From JABMMZ01 sp964438995 (GTDB lineage: Bacteria > Bacteroidota > Bacteroidia > NS11-12g > UBA955): a stretch of 64,000 nucleotides of DNA. Location: assembly GCA_964438995.1 (NCBI GenBank), contig CAYTMQ010000003.1:62001-126000 (forward strand). The letters are read 5' to 3'. Below are positions 25,656-34,997 of this stretch, in pieces. A model generated the notes under the pieces. It was not told where the DNA came from, ran no database searches, and saw only the letters and a list, made by a program, of their open reading frames with translations. How positions within the stretch are numbered: the stretch's first letter is position 1; every line of letters starts with the position of its first letter. Made by a program: the position numbers and the translations under genes.

Positions 25656-26105
25656 ATGTCTGCATCCAAAGTTGAACAATACGAAGAGGTTTTAAAGCAA
25701 GCAGAAGGATTAATAGACCGCAATTGTTCTGACATTACAAATTATGCCAACATTTCGGCTTTATTAAAGACCACCTTTAACTTTTGGTGGTGTGGATTTT
25801 ATTTGGTGAACAAGAACAATCAATTAGAGCTCGGACCATTTCAAGGGCCGGTAGCGTGTACTTTAATTGGATATGGCAAAGGTGTTTGCGGAACATCATG
25901 GGAGAAGAGATCAACGATAGTAGTTCCAGATGTGCATCAATTTGAGGGGCACATAGCCTGTTCGTCGGCAAGCAATTCAGAAATAGTAGTACCCATCATT
26001 AAAAACAACGAAGTAATAGGTGTTTTAGACATCGACAGCGAGCATTTCAACCACTTTGATGAGGTTGATGCTAAGTATTTGGAGAAGTTGGTGGAGATGA
26101 TTTGA
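25656..26105 (+). CDS. msrC: Free methionine-(R)-sulfoxide reductase (GAF domain)
   Basis: 149 aa, the usual fRMsr length. It reduces free Met-R-sulfoxide using cysteines in a GAF-fold pocket. The three conserved Cys are present: Cys68 (GPVACTLIGYG), Cys78 (GKGVCGTSWE) and Cys102 (HIACSSASNSEIVVPI). DVHQFEGHIACSSAS and GVLDIDSEHFNHFDEVD are family blocks. It follows a terminator and is convergent with the MORN-like gene, one base apart. With msrB and katG it forms part of the oxidative repair set seen in this window. Confidence 0.92.
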   Translation: MSASKVEQYEEVLKQAEGLIDRNCSDITNYANISALLKTTFNFWWCGFYLVNKNNQLELGPFQGPVACTLIGYGKGVCGTSWEKRSTIVVPDVHQFEGHIACSSASNSEIVVPIIKNNEVIGVLDIDSEHFNHFDEVDAKYLEKLVEMI

Positions 26106-29100
26106 TTATCGTTTTACAGTATTTACTTCGTTGCTATTAATCAGAACCCCATTAACATAATACTCCTCTCCCAATTCTAAATCACCGCCATACTCTTTCA
26201 AGTATTGGGTGAATTCATCTGCATCGGCGAAACAAATATCTCTCCCTACATTCAGTCCACTTAAATCTCCAGTAAGCCATCTGCCCTCTTTTTTACCATT
26301 TTTGTACATACCCATTTCTATAGGTAAACCTTTGATGTTGTATTCTATCCAAACGCCTTCTTTGTGATAATTGACCAAATTACCTTCTCTGAGTTTGTAG
26401 CCAGTTGATTGCAACTCTGTTATAAATCCAGTACCATTAATCAACAGAACACTTCCTGAAGTATCGTAAAATTGCAAATAATACATATCAGAAATCGGCA
26501 TTTCAGTTTGACTTTCACAAACTACTTGAGATTTGTATGAAAGTGTAAATCCCTCATACATCAATTGACCGTTATCATAATAACATCTTACATAATCTTC
26601 GCAAGTGAATGAATCTGAATTTTTATTTCTCAGCACGGTATCACCTTTATAAATTTTTTTATAAATACTTTTACCATCTATTCTGTAATAAGTCCATAGC
26701 CCAACTTTTTTACCGCTGTCTTTTGCACCTGAACAAAACAAGACACCGTCATCATAATAATAGGTATGATATCCCTTGTAATCATCTAATCTGTAATAAA
26801 TATTATATACAACTTCACTATATCTATTTAATTCAAATGTTTCTGATTCACTATTTATTAAATTCCTCTCCATCAATGTATGTTCAAAAGACTTTAGGGA
26901 AACAAAATTGCTATCACGAATTTTAAAGTCGATTGTCTTGATTAATACATCATCAAATGAATATTCCTGAAACTGACCATCTAAGTATCCTTTAGTAAAA
27001 TTCAAACGCCAAGATATGCTAGAGTCTGACAAAAAAGAATTTTGAAAAACCTTCATGCTCCCATCTAGTTTACCATGATTAAAATGGGCTATTTCATTAA
27101 CTTTCCCATTCCTGAAAAACTTTTTAGCTTCTCCATCTATAGTATCATTGGTCATATAATAAATATAATTCATGTAGGGAGATTCATCTCCCGAAATGCA
27201 GTATTGTACGCCATTCAACTTCCCCTCTTTATATTGATTCAGATTTTCAATTTGCCATTCTTGGTATGTTGTAATGCTTCCATTCAATTTGCCAGTTTTA
27301 TAACTCAAAGTTCTTGTAGGCAATTGAATGAAATCCTTTCTCTTAAAATTATGTTTATATAACAACTTTAAATCATTACTATTATATGTATCGATGAACT
27401 TCTGAAGATCGTAAAGTTTGTATTTAAAATCACCATGCAAAGTGTTTGAAGTATAATTTGCTGTTACAGCCGTTTCAAAAAAGACATCAGACGCTTCAAC
27501 TGAACCATTCAATATTGAATTATTACATCTTAATTCTATTCTTCTGTAAGGAATCAAATAAATATCATTGTATTCAAAATTGTAATCGGAAAGTATATCA
27601 AAGTATAAGTTTATTTGCCTCAATCTTGCTTTGACTCCTTCAAACTCAACATAATATTCATATGTATAAAAAGTCATTTCATTAGGTTTTGTTTTATAGT
27701 TAAACTCTACATCTAATTCTCCGTCAAATAGTTGGTCATTTAAATAGTAACCCCTGTGAATTTTGGTTTCAAAACTGAACATTTGCATGAGGTATCTATA
27801 AAACAAACTTTTTTTATTCATCTTGTTAGAAAATCTGTTCTTTCGAAATAAATTTCGACCGTTTTCAACTGATAATATATTGAATTTACTATAATTACTA
27901 TAGAATTCTTTATCGATTGGATATAGAAATACCCCATTGTTGTATAAAGTATCAGTTATTCTAACGGAATCTCTGCTATTTGTAATCAATAAATGTCGAA
28001 TCAGAGTATTTTGTTCAGGGCCAATAATTTCATTATATAACTTACATACTCTGTCTTGAGGTAATTTTACAAAAAAGTTGTAATACTCAAATTTTAAAAT
28101 TGAATGGTAATAATTTTCAACCTCCATATTACCTTCCTTGTATTTGTTTAACAACAGAGGATTTTTGAATATTTTATAATACAAATCTTTATCATAAATA
28201 TTGTACTCAATTGAAGAATGTTTCTCTTGTTTATATTCAATAAAAATTTGTTTTAATATATATTTATACTTCTTCTCAGAATAAGGAGATTCTACAACTG
28301 TATCTATTGATAAATAACTTTTAAAATTAAAGTAATCTTCTATTCCATTATCAATTTTTACAATTGATCTCATAAATAAAAGATGACCATTGACAACTGT
28401 ATCTTTCAAGTCATATACTACATCGTAGAAAACTCTAGACACTGAATCTTTTATATAATAGGCAATTTTATTTTGACCATTGCTAAAACTAAACAAGACC
28501 CCAATACTAGATGCTTCATTTAAATCAAACAACTCTGTACTTATTTTACTTCTTAGCTGATTGGTTGAAGCTAATGGTAATTTTTTATCGCTTTTATAAT
28601 TAGGTACATGTAATTTAAGACTATCAAGACCAAAAAGAAATTTATTGGATAATTTTCCATCATTAAACAAATAAATGGAATTTAATTTACCATCAACATA
28701 GGTTGTCTCTTTATACTTTTTTTCATCTGTTACAAACTGCCACTTTCCTGTTTTTTGCCCTTTACTATATTGGCCAAAACAACTGTTTTTTACGAGTTTT
28801 TTTCTCGAATTAGTCTTGTAAGCGTAATGTTTAAAATTACCATCCAAAACTCCATTTTTATAATCAAATTGATAAAGAGGATAAGCAATGTCCTTTTTAT
28901 TTAGCAAATCACATTTTTGCTCACCAAAAGGCAACCCATTTACAAAGTGCAAATCGAATTTAAATTTACAAAATTGAGTGTATGATAAAATATAATCATA
29001 CTGCTCACTACTAAACACGCTCTTTCCAAATTTTAGCTGTTCGAATGTAAACCAGTTATTTTTGAAAGATTGTATATAATGCAAATCTCCATGAATTACA

Positions 29101-29489
29101 TCATCTTTGTAAGGCAAAGAGACATAAGGTTTTTCTTGTTGATGGCTTTCATAAAGTTCTACTGATCCATTTTTTTTGTTGTTGATAAGAGTGAAGGTAG
29201 CATAGACCCTATCAATTGTATCTCTTTTATAATGATCATTGGTATAAGCAATTTTAACTTTAATTACATAATCGCCATCTGGAAAATTGCCAATAATTGG
29301 TGGCACTAAATAGTTTTGAAAATTAAAATCGTCATGTTCGATATACAAAACATCATAATATTCTGTAACATGTATCTCATGCGGATACACATAATACTTC
29401 TTCCCATTGAAAACAGTGCTGTCTAGGGCCTTTAAATTTGATGCGCTAAGCAACAACAAACAAAGCAATTTTAGTTGTATATACTTCAT
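26106..29489 (-). CDS. Giant secreted MORN-like repeat protein (paralogue B)
   Basis: 1127 aa with a signal peptide (about 1-22). The body carries at least twelve MORN-type units (G-x-x-x-G-x-W/F-x-x-Y), for example NGVLDGNFKHY, KGQKTGKWQF, TGKLNGSITTY, HGKLDGSMKVF, SGKKVGLWTYY and NGKKEGRWLTGDL. Two regions with many Tyr and Lys separate the clusters. The closing block YGGDLELGEEYYVNGV...VNTVKR is shared with the neighbour at 29545, as is the opening (FNGKKYYVYP versus FNGKPYLVYP), so the two arose by tandem duplication. No T9SS domain or lipobox is present. Function unknown. Confidence 0.75.
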   Translation of the reverse strand: MKYIQLKLLCLLLLSASNLKALDSTVFNGKKYYVYPHEIHVTEYYDVLYIEHDDFNFQNYLVPPIIGNFPDGDYVIKVKIAYTNDHYKRDTIDRVYATFTLINNKKNGSVELYESHQQEKPYVSLPYKDDVIHGDLHYIQSFKNNWFTFEQLKFGKSVFSSEQYDYILSYTQFCKFKFDLHFVNGLPFGEQKCDLLNKKDIAYPLYQFDYKNGVLDGNFKHYAYKTNSRKKLVKNSCFGQYSKGQKTGKWQFVTDEKKYKETTYVDGKLNSIYLFNDGKLSNKFLFGLDSLKLHVPNYKSDKKLPLASTNQLRSKISTELFDLNEASSIGVLFSFSNGQNKIAYYIKDSVSRVFYDVVYDLKDTVVNGHLLFMRSIVKIDNGIEDYFNFKSYLSIDTVVESPYSEKKYKYILKQIFIEYKQEKHSSIEYNIYDKDLYYKIFKNPLLLNKYKEGNMEVENYYHSILKFEYYNFFVKLPQDRVCKLYNEIIGPEQNTLIRHLLITNSRDSVRITDTLYNNGVFLYPIDKEFYSNYSKFNILSVENGRNLFRKNRFSNKMNKKSLFYRYLMQMFSFETKIHRGYYLNDQLFDGELDVEFNYKTKPNEMTFYTYEYYVEFEGVKARLRQINLYFDILSDYNFEYNDIYLIPYRRIELRCNNSILNGSVEASDVFFETAVTANYTSNTLHGDFKYKLYDLQKFIDTYNSNDLKLLYKHNFKRKDFIQLPTRTLSYKTGKLNGSITTYQEWQIENLNQYKEGKLNGVQYCISGDESPYMNYIYYMTNDTIDGEAKKFFRNGKVNEIAHFNHGKLDGSMKVFQNSFLSDSSISWRLNFTKGYLDGQFQEYSFDDVLIKTIDFKIRDSNFVSLKSFEHTLMERNLINSESETFELNRYSEVVYNIYYRLDDYKGYHTYYYDDGVLFCSGAKDSGKKVGLWTYYRIDGKSIYKKIYKGDTVLRNKNSDSFTCEDYVRCYYDNGQLMYEGFTLSYKSQVVCESQTEMPISDMYYLQFYDTSGSVLLINGTGFITELQSTGYKLREGNLVNYHKEGVWIEYNIKGLPIEMGMYKNGKKEGRWLTGDLSGLNVGRDICFADADEFTQYLKEYGGDLELGEEYYVNGVLINSNEVNTVKR

Positions 29490-29494
29490 AGCTC

Positions 29495-29526
29495 AAAAAA
29501 AAACTGGAGATGTTTGGCACCTCCAG
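29495..29526 (-). terminator. Intrinsic terminator between the two MORN-like genes
   Basis: Minus strand: CTGGAG (29526-29521), loop, CTCCAG (29509-29504), nine T (29503-29495). The T tract ends five bases before the ATG of the downstream paralogue at 29489, which is unusual. Confidence 0.85.
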
Positions 29527-29544
29527 CTTCTAATATCTTTAATT

Positions 29545-32500
29545 TTATCTTTTAATTGTCTCTACACTGTTGTCGCTTACTTTGATTCCATTGGTGTAAA
29601 ACTCTTCCTTTAGATTCAAATTGCCGCCATATGTATTGATGTAGACCAAAAACTCTTCATTGCTCATAAAACAAATCTTATCCGTTAAATTCAATCCTCC
29701 CAAATCGCCTACAAGCCATCTGCCTTCTTTTTTGCCATTGACAAATGAACCAATGCCATTTGGCAGTCCGAATTTGCTGTAATAAATCCAAATGCCCTCT
29801 TTCTTGCCATTCTTAATCTGACCTTCTTTGAGTTTGTAGCCATTCGCCTGCAACTCTTCTATAAAACCTGAACCTTCTTTTAAAATGTTGTTGCCTAAAG
29901 AATCATAAAACTCTAAATAATAATCTTCTTCTGTTGGTATATCAGACTCACTCTCGCAAGAATACTTGGTTTCTTTGTCTAGTGCCAATCCCTTAAACAT
30001 TGGCTTACCATCGTCGTAATAAGCCATCACAGTTCCAAAGCTTCTTACTGTATCTTTTCCTTCAATACTAATAACCGAATCGTGGAAATTGATTTTCTTA
30101 TAGATTCTGTCCTTGCCTTCTCTGTAAAACGACCACTGTCCATAAGGTTCATTCACCTTTTTAAATCCTTCACTAAATACAGTACCACTCTTATAATAAT
30201 ACTTGTAATAGCCATTTTTAATGAATGTCGAAGAGAACAAACTGGTTATAAAATCTGAACCACTTAAATCTACTTTTTCAATAGGTCTGTCGTTGTTCGG
30301 ATTTGGACGATACTTTTTAATCCCATTGACATAATTGTATTCATACCTTGGTACTCGTTTGAAAATTGAATAATACATGCTGTCTTCTTTTTTCAAATCG
30401 ATGGAAATTTTCAATTCACCACTGTCTCTAAATATCTGATATTGTCCAACCAAAAACCCATGATCAAACTGAAACCTTTCTCTATACATTGCTACTGTAT
30501 CGCTCATAAAATATCTGATAAAATTACCATTGGGCACACCGTGATCGAAGTATCCATAATATTGAGGCAACCCAGATCTGTATAAACCCCATACTTTACC
30601 ATCTACTGTATCTTTATTGGCATTGTACAAGTATTTTAAGAACGTATATCCATATCTATCAAACTTGTATTGAACACCATTTTTTTGATTGTTTCTAAAT
30701 GAATATTGTGCACTAATTGAATTGTAATTCTGCAGTTGCCATTGACCAACTTTCTTACCGTCTTCGAATTGAATGGAAGAAATAGGTTTCTCATAAATAT
30801 TGTCTAGTTTGATCTTTTTAGGTTTTCTTGAATACCTATATCTTCTATAAGTAGAATTGACAAAATAATCATAATAGTAATCGTCATTATAGTGGTACTT
30901 TGAACCTTTTTTATTGGACACCATTCCAAACAACTTATAATTGACTTCTGAGTTAATTTTATTTGCATTAACATAGTAATTATATGCCATGTTATTGAAG
31001 ATATCGTATGCGTTCATTTCTCCAGAAAACACAGATTCTTCAACGTTGCAACTCAATTCGCTTAAAGGCATCATAAACCTGCTTGAACTTGTTTTCAAAC
31101 GCGATTTGTGTAACTCTACAGTAATATCTATAACCTTGCGTTTAACTAAAAATTCAAAGAAATATGTGATATCATATACTCTAGCTTTAATTTTATTTGG
31201 ATTCTTAGTGTACTTTAATTTTAAGTTTAGATTACCTGTAAATGGCTTGTTACCTAAATAAATAGATGTATGTGAATTGGCGCTAGGCTCAAAGAAATTA
31301 AAAAAGTTGTTATTAAAATAGGCTCTGTCACCTAAGTCATCATCGCTAGAAGTATTAAAGCAAGTCAATTCACCAAATGCTGCATCGAAATCCTCATCTG
31401 TTGGATCCAAAAACTTTCCTTTTAACATGATGGTATCTGTTAAAGTTAAGGTATCATAATGGGTAGGTATTTTTATGACCTTTAATATTCTGCCATCGTG
31501 AAAACCTCCTGAAACCACAAAGTACCGCTTGTAACCATTGTAATTACCCTTCACAAATTTTTTGTTCCAATAGGTATAATCTAGTGCAGCATGATAGAAT
31601 TTTTCTTCAATTGAATGCTTCTCTTTTTCTATCTTTTTAGATTGCGATATCAAAGAATCTGCATTGAATATTCTATAGTACAACTCAGTATAATTGTATT
31701 TAACAACGCCCTTTTTATTGATTATTTTTTCCCAAATTTCAGATTTACAAATGGTTTTTTGTTTACTACTAGAACCATACTCTGAACTTGATGATGTCAT
31801 TTTGTGACAAGAATCAACCAAATAGGCTGTCTGTTCTGAAAAACCTTTATAGTTTCTGAAGTTTGACAATAGTACTAGTCTACCTTGTACAAGTGTGTCT
31901 ATTTGAAATGTTTCAGCTCTGTAATAGTTAGACCTAACTGTATTTCCGTAAACAAATGTATAATCGTACTCTGACTTGTAATATCCAGGTCCGTATTTGA
32001 TGTAAAATGACTTCTTGTACTCATATTTTTTATCACTACTACTTTCATAATAATCAGAATAAGAATTACTAGATCTAGGAAGAGTCTTTTCTTTGTCTAA
32101 GCTTCCTATGTATTTTAGAACACTGTCCTTACTAAAGGCTTTGTATTTTATCAATTCTCCTTTTGTATTGATATCTCTTTCAGCTCTCAACAAATCATCT
32201 TCATAATAGCTGTATTCTTTGTAACCTTTTTCATAAGACACCAACCACTCTCCTTCCATTTTAGAATTGATGTATTTGCCCGTTTCGGTTTTATAAACCC
32301 TTAAATCTTTTTGTTTCTTTTTAGCATAGTAGTATGTTATATTTTGAAATGTGCCATTTCTTGCGCCTTTCACATATTCGCCTGTATTGGTCAAAACAGT
32401 ATCTTTTTTATTTTTAGAAACCGAATACACCATCTGCTTACCATCAGGCACACCATCTTTGTAATTAAGCTTATATATTCTTGAATAAATGTTTAAACTA

Positions 32501-33030
32501 TTTTTACCATAACTATAATTACTACCGTCATAATAACTTTCAGAATAATCAAAATCATAAGAAGAATAATATCTGTTTCTATAAATGTTATTCAATTGAT
32601 AAAAGACAAAACTGCCATTGATCATATCGTTCTGATATGGTATCTCAGCATAAGGTTTAACTTGATCAATTTTTGAATAAAATTTTGCTATGCCTTCTTT
32701 CTTATTATTTTTTATGGTTACAGTTGCAAACACGAGATAATTTGTGTCATAAATATAATACGAGCCAAATTTTCTTTTGTTGGTTAAATGGTACTGTGTA
32801 GAATACATCAAGTATTCGCCATCTTCAATACTTCCAATTACTGGAGGCATATTGAAATTGGCAAATTCATAGTTGCCATTGTAAATCCTCATGGTCATGC
32901 CAGAATATCCAACATCAATTGTTTGGGGATAGACCAAATATGGCTTGCCATTAAATTTTACAATGTTTTGAGCAAATGAATTAAATGCAAATAGAAGGCA
33001 AATAAGCGTGGTAAAAGGTTTCAGTTTCAT
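29545..33030 (-). CDS. Giant secreted MORN-like repeat protein (paralogue A)
   Basis: 1161 aa with a signal peptide (MKLKPFTTLICLLFAFNSFA). MORN-like units occur at the N-terminal third (DGVPDGKQMVY, KGARNGTFQNI, NSKMEGEWLVSY), centre (DGKKVGQWQL, NNQKNGVQYKF, HGVPNGNFIRY, HGFLVGQYQIF) and end (NEPYGQWSFY, NGKKEGIWIYY, NGKKEGRWLVGDL). Rich in Tyr and Lys. Ends YGGNLNLKEEFYTNGI...VETIKR like paralogue B. It has its own -7 box upstream and a terminator downstream. Extracytoplasmic location is inferred from the signal peptide; role unknown. Confidence 0.75.
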   Translation of the reverse strand: MKLKPFTTLICLLFAFNSFAQNIVKFNGKPYLVYPQTIDVGYSGMTMRIYNGNYEFANFNMPPVIGSIEDGEYLMYSTQYHLTNKRKFGSYYIYDTNYLVFATVTIKNNKKEGIAKFYSKIDQVKPYAEIPYQNDMINGSFVFYQLNNIYRNRYYSSYDFDYSESYYDGSNYSYGKNSLNIYSRIYKLNYKDGVPDGKQMVYSVSKNKKDTVLTNTGEYVKGARNGTFQNITYYYAKKKQKDLRVYKTETGKYINSKMEGEWLVSYEKGYKEYSYYEDDLLRAERDINTKGELIKYKAFSKDSVLKYIGSLDKEKTLPRSSNSYSDYYESSSDKKYEYKKSFYIKYGPGYYKSEYDYTFVYGNTVRSNYYRAETFQIDTLVQGRLVLLSNFRNYKGFSEQTAYLVDSCHKMTSSSSEYGSSSKQKTICKSEIWEKIINKKGVVKYNYTELYYRIFNADSLISQSKKIEKEKHSIEEKFYHAALDYTYWNKKFVKGNYNGYKRYFVVSGGFHDGRILKVIKIPTHYDTLTLTDTIMLKGKFLDPTDEDFDAAFGELTCFNTSSDDDLGDRAYFNNNFFNFFEPSANSHTSIYLGNKPFTGNLNLKLKYTKNPNKIKARVYDITYFFEFLVKRKVIDITVELHKSRLKTSSSRFMMPLSELSCNVEESVFSGEMNAYDIFNNMAYNYYVNANKINSEVNYKLFGMVSNKKGSKYHYNDDYYYDYFVNSTYRRYRYSRKPKKIKLDNIYEKPISSIQFEDGKKVGQWQLQNYNSISAQYSFRNNQKNGVQYKFDRYGYTFLKYLYNANKDTVDGKVWGLYRSGLPQYYGYFDHGVPNGNFIRYFMSDTVAMYRERFQFDHGFLVGQYQIFRDSGELKISIDLKKEDSMYYSIFKRVPRYEYNYVNGIKKYRPNPNNDRPIEKVDLSGSDFITSLFSSTFIKNGYYKYYYKSGTVFSEGFKKVNEPYGQWSFYREGKDRIYKKINFHDSVISIEGKDTVRSFGTVMAYYDDGKPMFKGLALDKETKYSCESESDIPTEEDYYLEFYDSLGNNILKEGSGFIEELQANGYKLKEGQIKNGKKEGIWIYYSKFGLPNGIGSFVNGKKEGRWLVGDLGGLNLTDKICFMSNEEFLVYINTYGGNLNLKEEFYTNGIKVSDNSVETIKR

Positions 33031-33063
33031 TTTTTAAAAATTGACATTAAAGTAAGTGTAACG

Positions 33064-33071
33064 CAAATATA
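33064..33071 (-). promoter_or_regulatory. -7 box (TATATTTG) of MORN-like paralogue A
   Basis: Perfect TAnnTTTG on the minus strand, 33 bases before the ATG at 33030. No clear -33 TTTG. Confidence 0.5.
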
Positions 33072-33110
33072 TACTATTTATTTTACTAAAGTCCTGATTT
33101 TTAAAGGCAA

Positions 33111-33141
33111 TTTGAATTGGCTCCAAAAATGACTACCTTTG
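33111..33141 (+). promoter_or_regulatory. Promoter of der
   Basis: -33 TTTG (33111-33114), 19-base spacer, -7 TACCTTTG (33134-33141). Full consensus, ending 8 bases before the ATG at 33150, leaving a leader of only a few bases. Confidence 0.75.
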
Positions 33142-33149
33142 CAGCGCAA

Positions 33150-34469
33150 ATGTCAAGAATTGTAGCCATTGTAGGACGCCCAAACGTTGGAAAATCAACG
33201 CTATTCAACCGATTGGTTGGTGAAAGAAAAGCTATTGTTGACGATTACAGTGGCGTTACTCGTGATAGACACTACGGTGATTGTGAATGGAATGGTGAAA
33301 TATTTACAGTTATTGATACTGGTGGATATGTTAAAGACAGTAAAGATCTATTTGAATCTGCTATTCGCGACCAAGTGAAAATTGCCGTTGAAGAAGCCAA
33401 TATTCTAATATTTATGACCGACGTACAAACTGAGGTCACCGATTTAGATACGCAATTTGCAGAAATCCTTAGAAAAGCTAAAAAACCAGTCATAGTTGCA
33501 GTTAACAAAGTCGACAACAACGACCAAATCAACGATACTGCCGCATTCTATCAATTGGGATTTGGCGAATTGTTTCCTATTTCGTCCGCAACAGGTAGCG
33601 GAACTGGTGAACTATTGGATAAAGTTGTAGAACTTCTTCCTGAAGATGATGGTAAATCATACATGGATGAAGAAATGTCGAATTTACCAAAGATAGCCAT
33701 TGTTGGTCGACCAAATGTCGGAAAATCTTCTTTCGTTAACTCACTTTTAGGTTTCAACAGAAACATTGTTACCGATATCGCAGGCACTACTCGTGACTCT
33801 ATTCATACACGATACAATGCTTTCGGCAAAGACTTGATTCTGGTTGATACTGCTGGTATAAGAAAAAAATCTAAAGTTGAAGAGAACATCGAATTCTACT
33901 CAGTAATGAGAAGTTTGAGAGCCATTGAGAACTGCGATATATGCATCATCATGTTGGACGCTCAAAACGGTATAGAATCTCAAGATTTAAACTTGTTGTA
34001 TTTGGCTCAAAAGCATGGAAAAGGTATTGTCATATTGGTAAACAAATGGGACCTCTATGAAAAAGGCACTAACACTGCAAAAGAATACGAAGAGCACATC
34101 AAAAAACGCACAGCTCCATTTACAGATTATCCTGTTATGTTTATCAGTGCGCTTAACAAACAAAGAATTTATCAAGCCATTGAAACAGCAATGGAAGTTT
34201 ACGACAGATTGTCTAACAAAGTTAAAACATCTAAATTAAACGAGCTTCTGCTGCCAATTATTCAAGCAACACCACCTCCAAGTATTAAAGGAAAAACAGT
34301 TAGCATTAAATACATTCAGCAATTGCCTTCAAAATCGGTTTGCTTTGCTTACTTCTGTAATTTACCTCAATACATCAACGATTCTTACAAAAGATTCTTA
34401 GAGAACAAATTGAGAGAAAACTTCGAATTTACAGGCGTTCCAATTAAGATATTCTTCAGAAAGAAATAA
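33150..34469 (+). CDS. der: Ribosome biogenesis GTPase Der (EngA)
   Basis: 439 aa with the diagnostic tandem GTPase domains: GRPNVGKST at the start of domain 1 and GRPNVGKSS at about residue 175, each followed by DxxG (DTGG, DTAG) and NKxD (NKVD, NKWD), then the C-terminal KH-like domain (ending FEFTGVPIKIFFRKK). Der acts in 50S subunit assembly. The ATG at 33150 (MSRIVAIVGRP) is chosen: the longer frame from 33117 begins between the promoter elements. Confidence 0.96.
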   Translation: MSRIVAIVGRPNVGKSTLFNRLVGERKAIVDDYSGVTRDRHYGDCEWNGEIFTVIDTGGYVKDSKDLFESAIRDQVKIAVEEANILIFMTDVQTEVTDLDTQFAEILRKAKKPVIVAVNKVDNNDQINDTAAFYQLGFGELFPISSATGSGTGELLDKVVELLPEDDGKSYMDEEMSNLPKIAIVGRPNVGKSSFVNSLLGFNRNIVTDIAGTTRDSIHTRYNAFGKDLILVDTAGIRKKSKVEENIEFYSVMRSLRAIENCDICIIMLDAQNGIESQDLNLLYLAQKHGKGIVILVNKWDLYEKGTNTAKEYEEHIKKRTAPFTDYPVMFISALNKQRIYQAIETAMEVYDRLSNKVKTSKLNELLLPIIQATPPPSIKGKTVSIKYIQQLPSKSVCFAYFCNLPQYINDSYKRFLENKLRENFEFTGVPIKIFFRKK

Positions 34470-34859
34470 CTACTTTTTCTTAAATCCTAAACTCACAGAG
34501 TTGATGCAATACCTCAATCCTGTTGGAGTGCCGTATCCATCTGGAAATACATGACCGAGATGACCTCCACAATTGGAACAAACTACTTCTACTCTTATCA
34601 TTCCATGACTTGTATCTTTCAACTCAGTCACTTTTGATTTGTCAATAGATTCGTAAAAGCTTGGCCATCCACAACCAGCATCAAATTTGGTTTCTGATTG
34701 AAACAATTCTTCACCACAGGCTTTGCAGACATAGGTTCCAGCTTCCCAGAATTTTTCATATTCTCCTGAAAATGGACGCTCTGTACCTTTTTGCCTAAGC
34801 ACCTTGTACGCCTCTGGTCCGAGTTGTTCTAACCACTGCTCTTCTGTTTTTTTAATCAT
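34470..34859 (-). CDS. msrB: Peptide-methionine (R)-S-oxide reductase
   Basis: 129 aa. It repairs Met-R-sulfoxide in proteins. Zinc cysteines are Cys45/Cys48 (CKAC) and Cys94/Cys97 (CSNC); the catalytic Cys118 is in RYCINS; Cys63 (AGCGWPSF) is a possible resolving residue. HLGHVFPDG is the substrate pocket motif. No signal peptide, so cytoplasmic. Its stop directly abuts the der stop in convergent order; divergent from the symporter gene. Confidence 0.95.
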   Translation of the reverse strand: MIKKTEEQWLEQLGPEAYKVLRQKGTERPFSGEYEKFWEAGTYVCKACGEELFQSETKFDAGCGWPSFYESIDKSKVTELKDTSHGMIRVEVVCSNCGGHLGHVFPDGYGTPTGLRYCINSVSLGFKKK

Positions 34860-34997
34860 TTGACTTGGCTATTAAGTTGATGTAGTCTTATTTACAAGAC
34901 AACAATTGGTTACTTAATTTGTTTGTTCCTGCAAATCAAATTAATTTTGGTCGATATTGCCAATAGATTATCTGTTGTCGATACAGTTTTTGATTAT

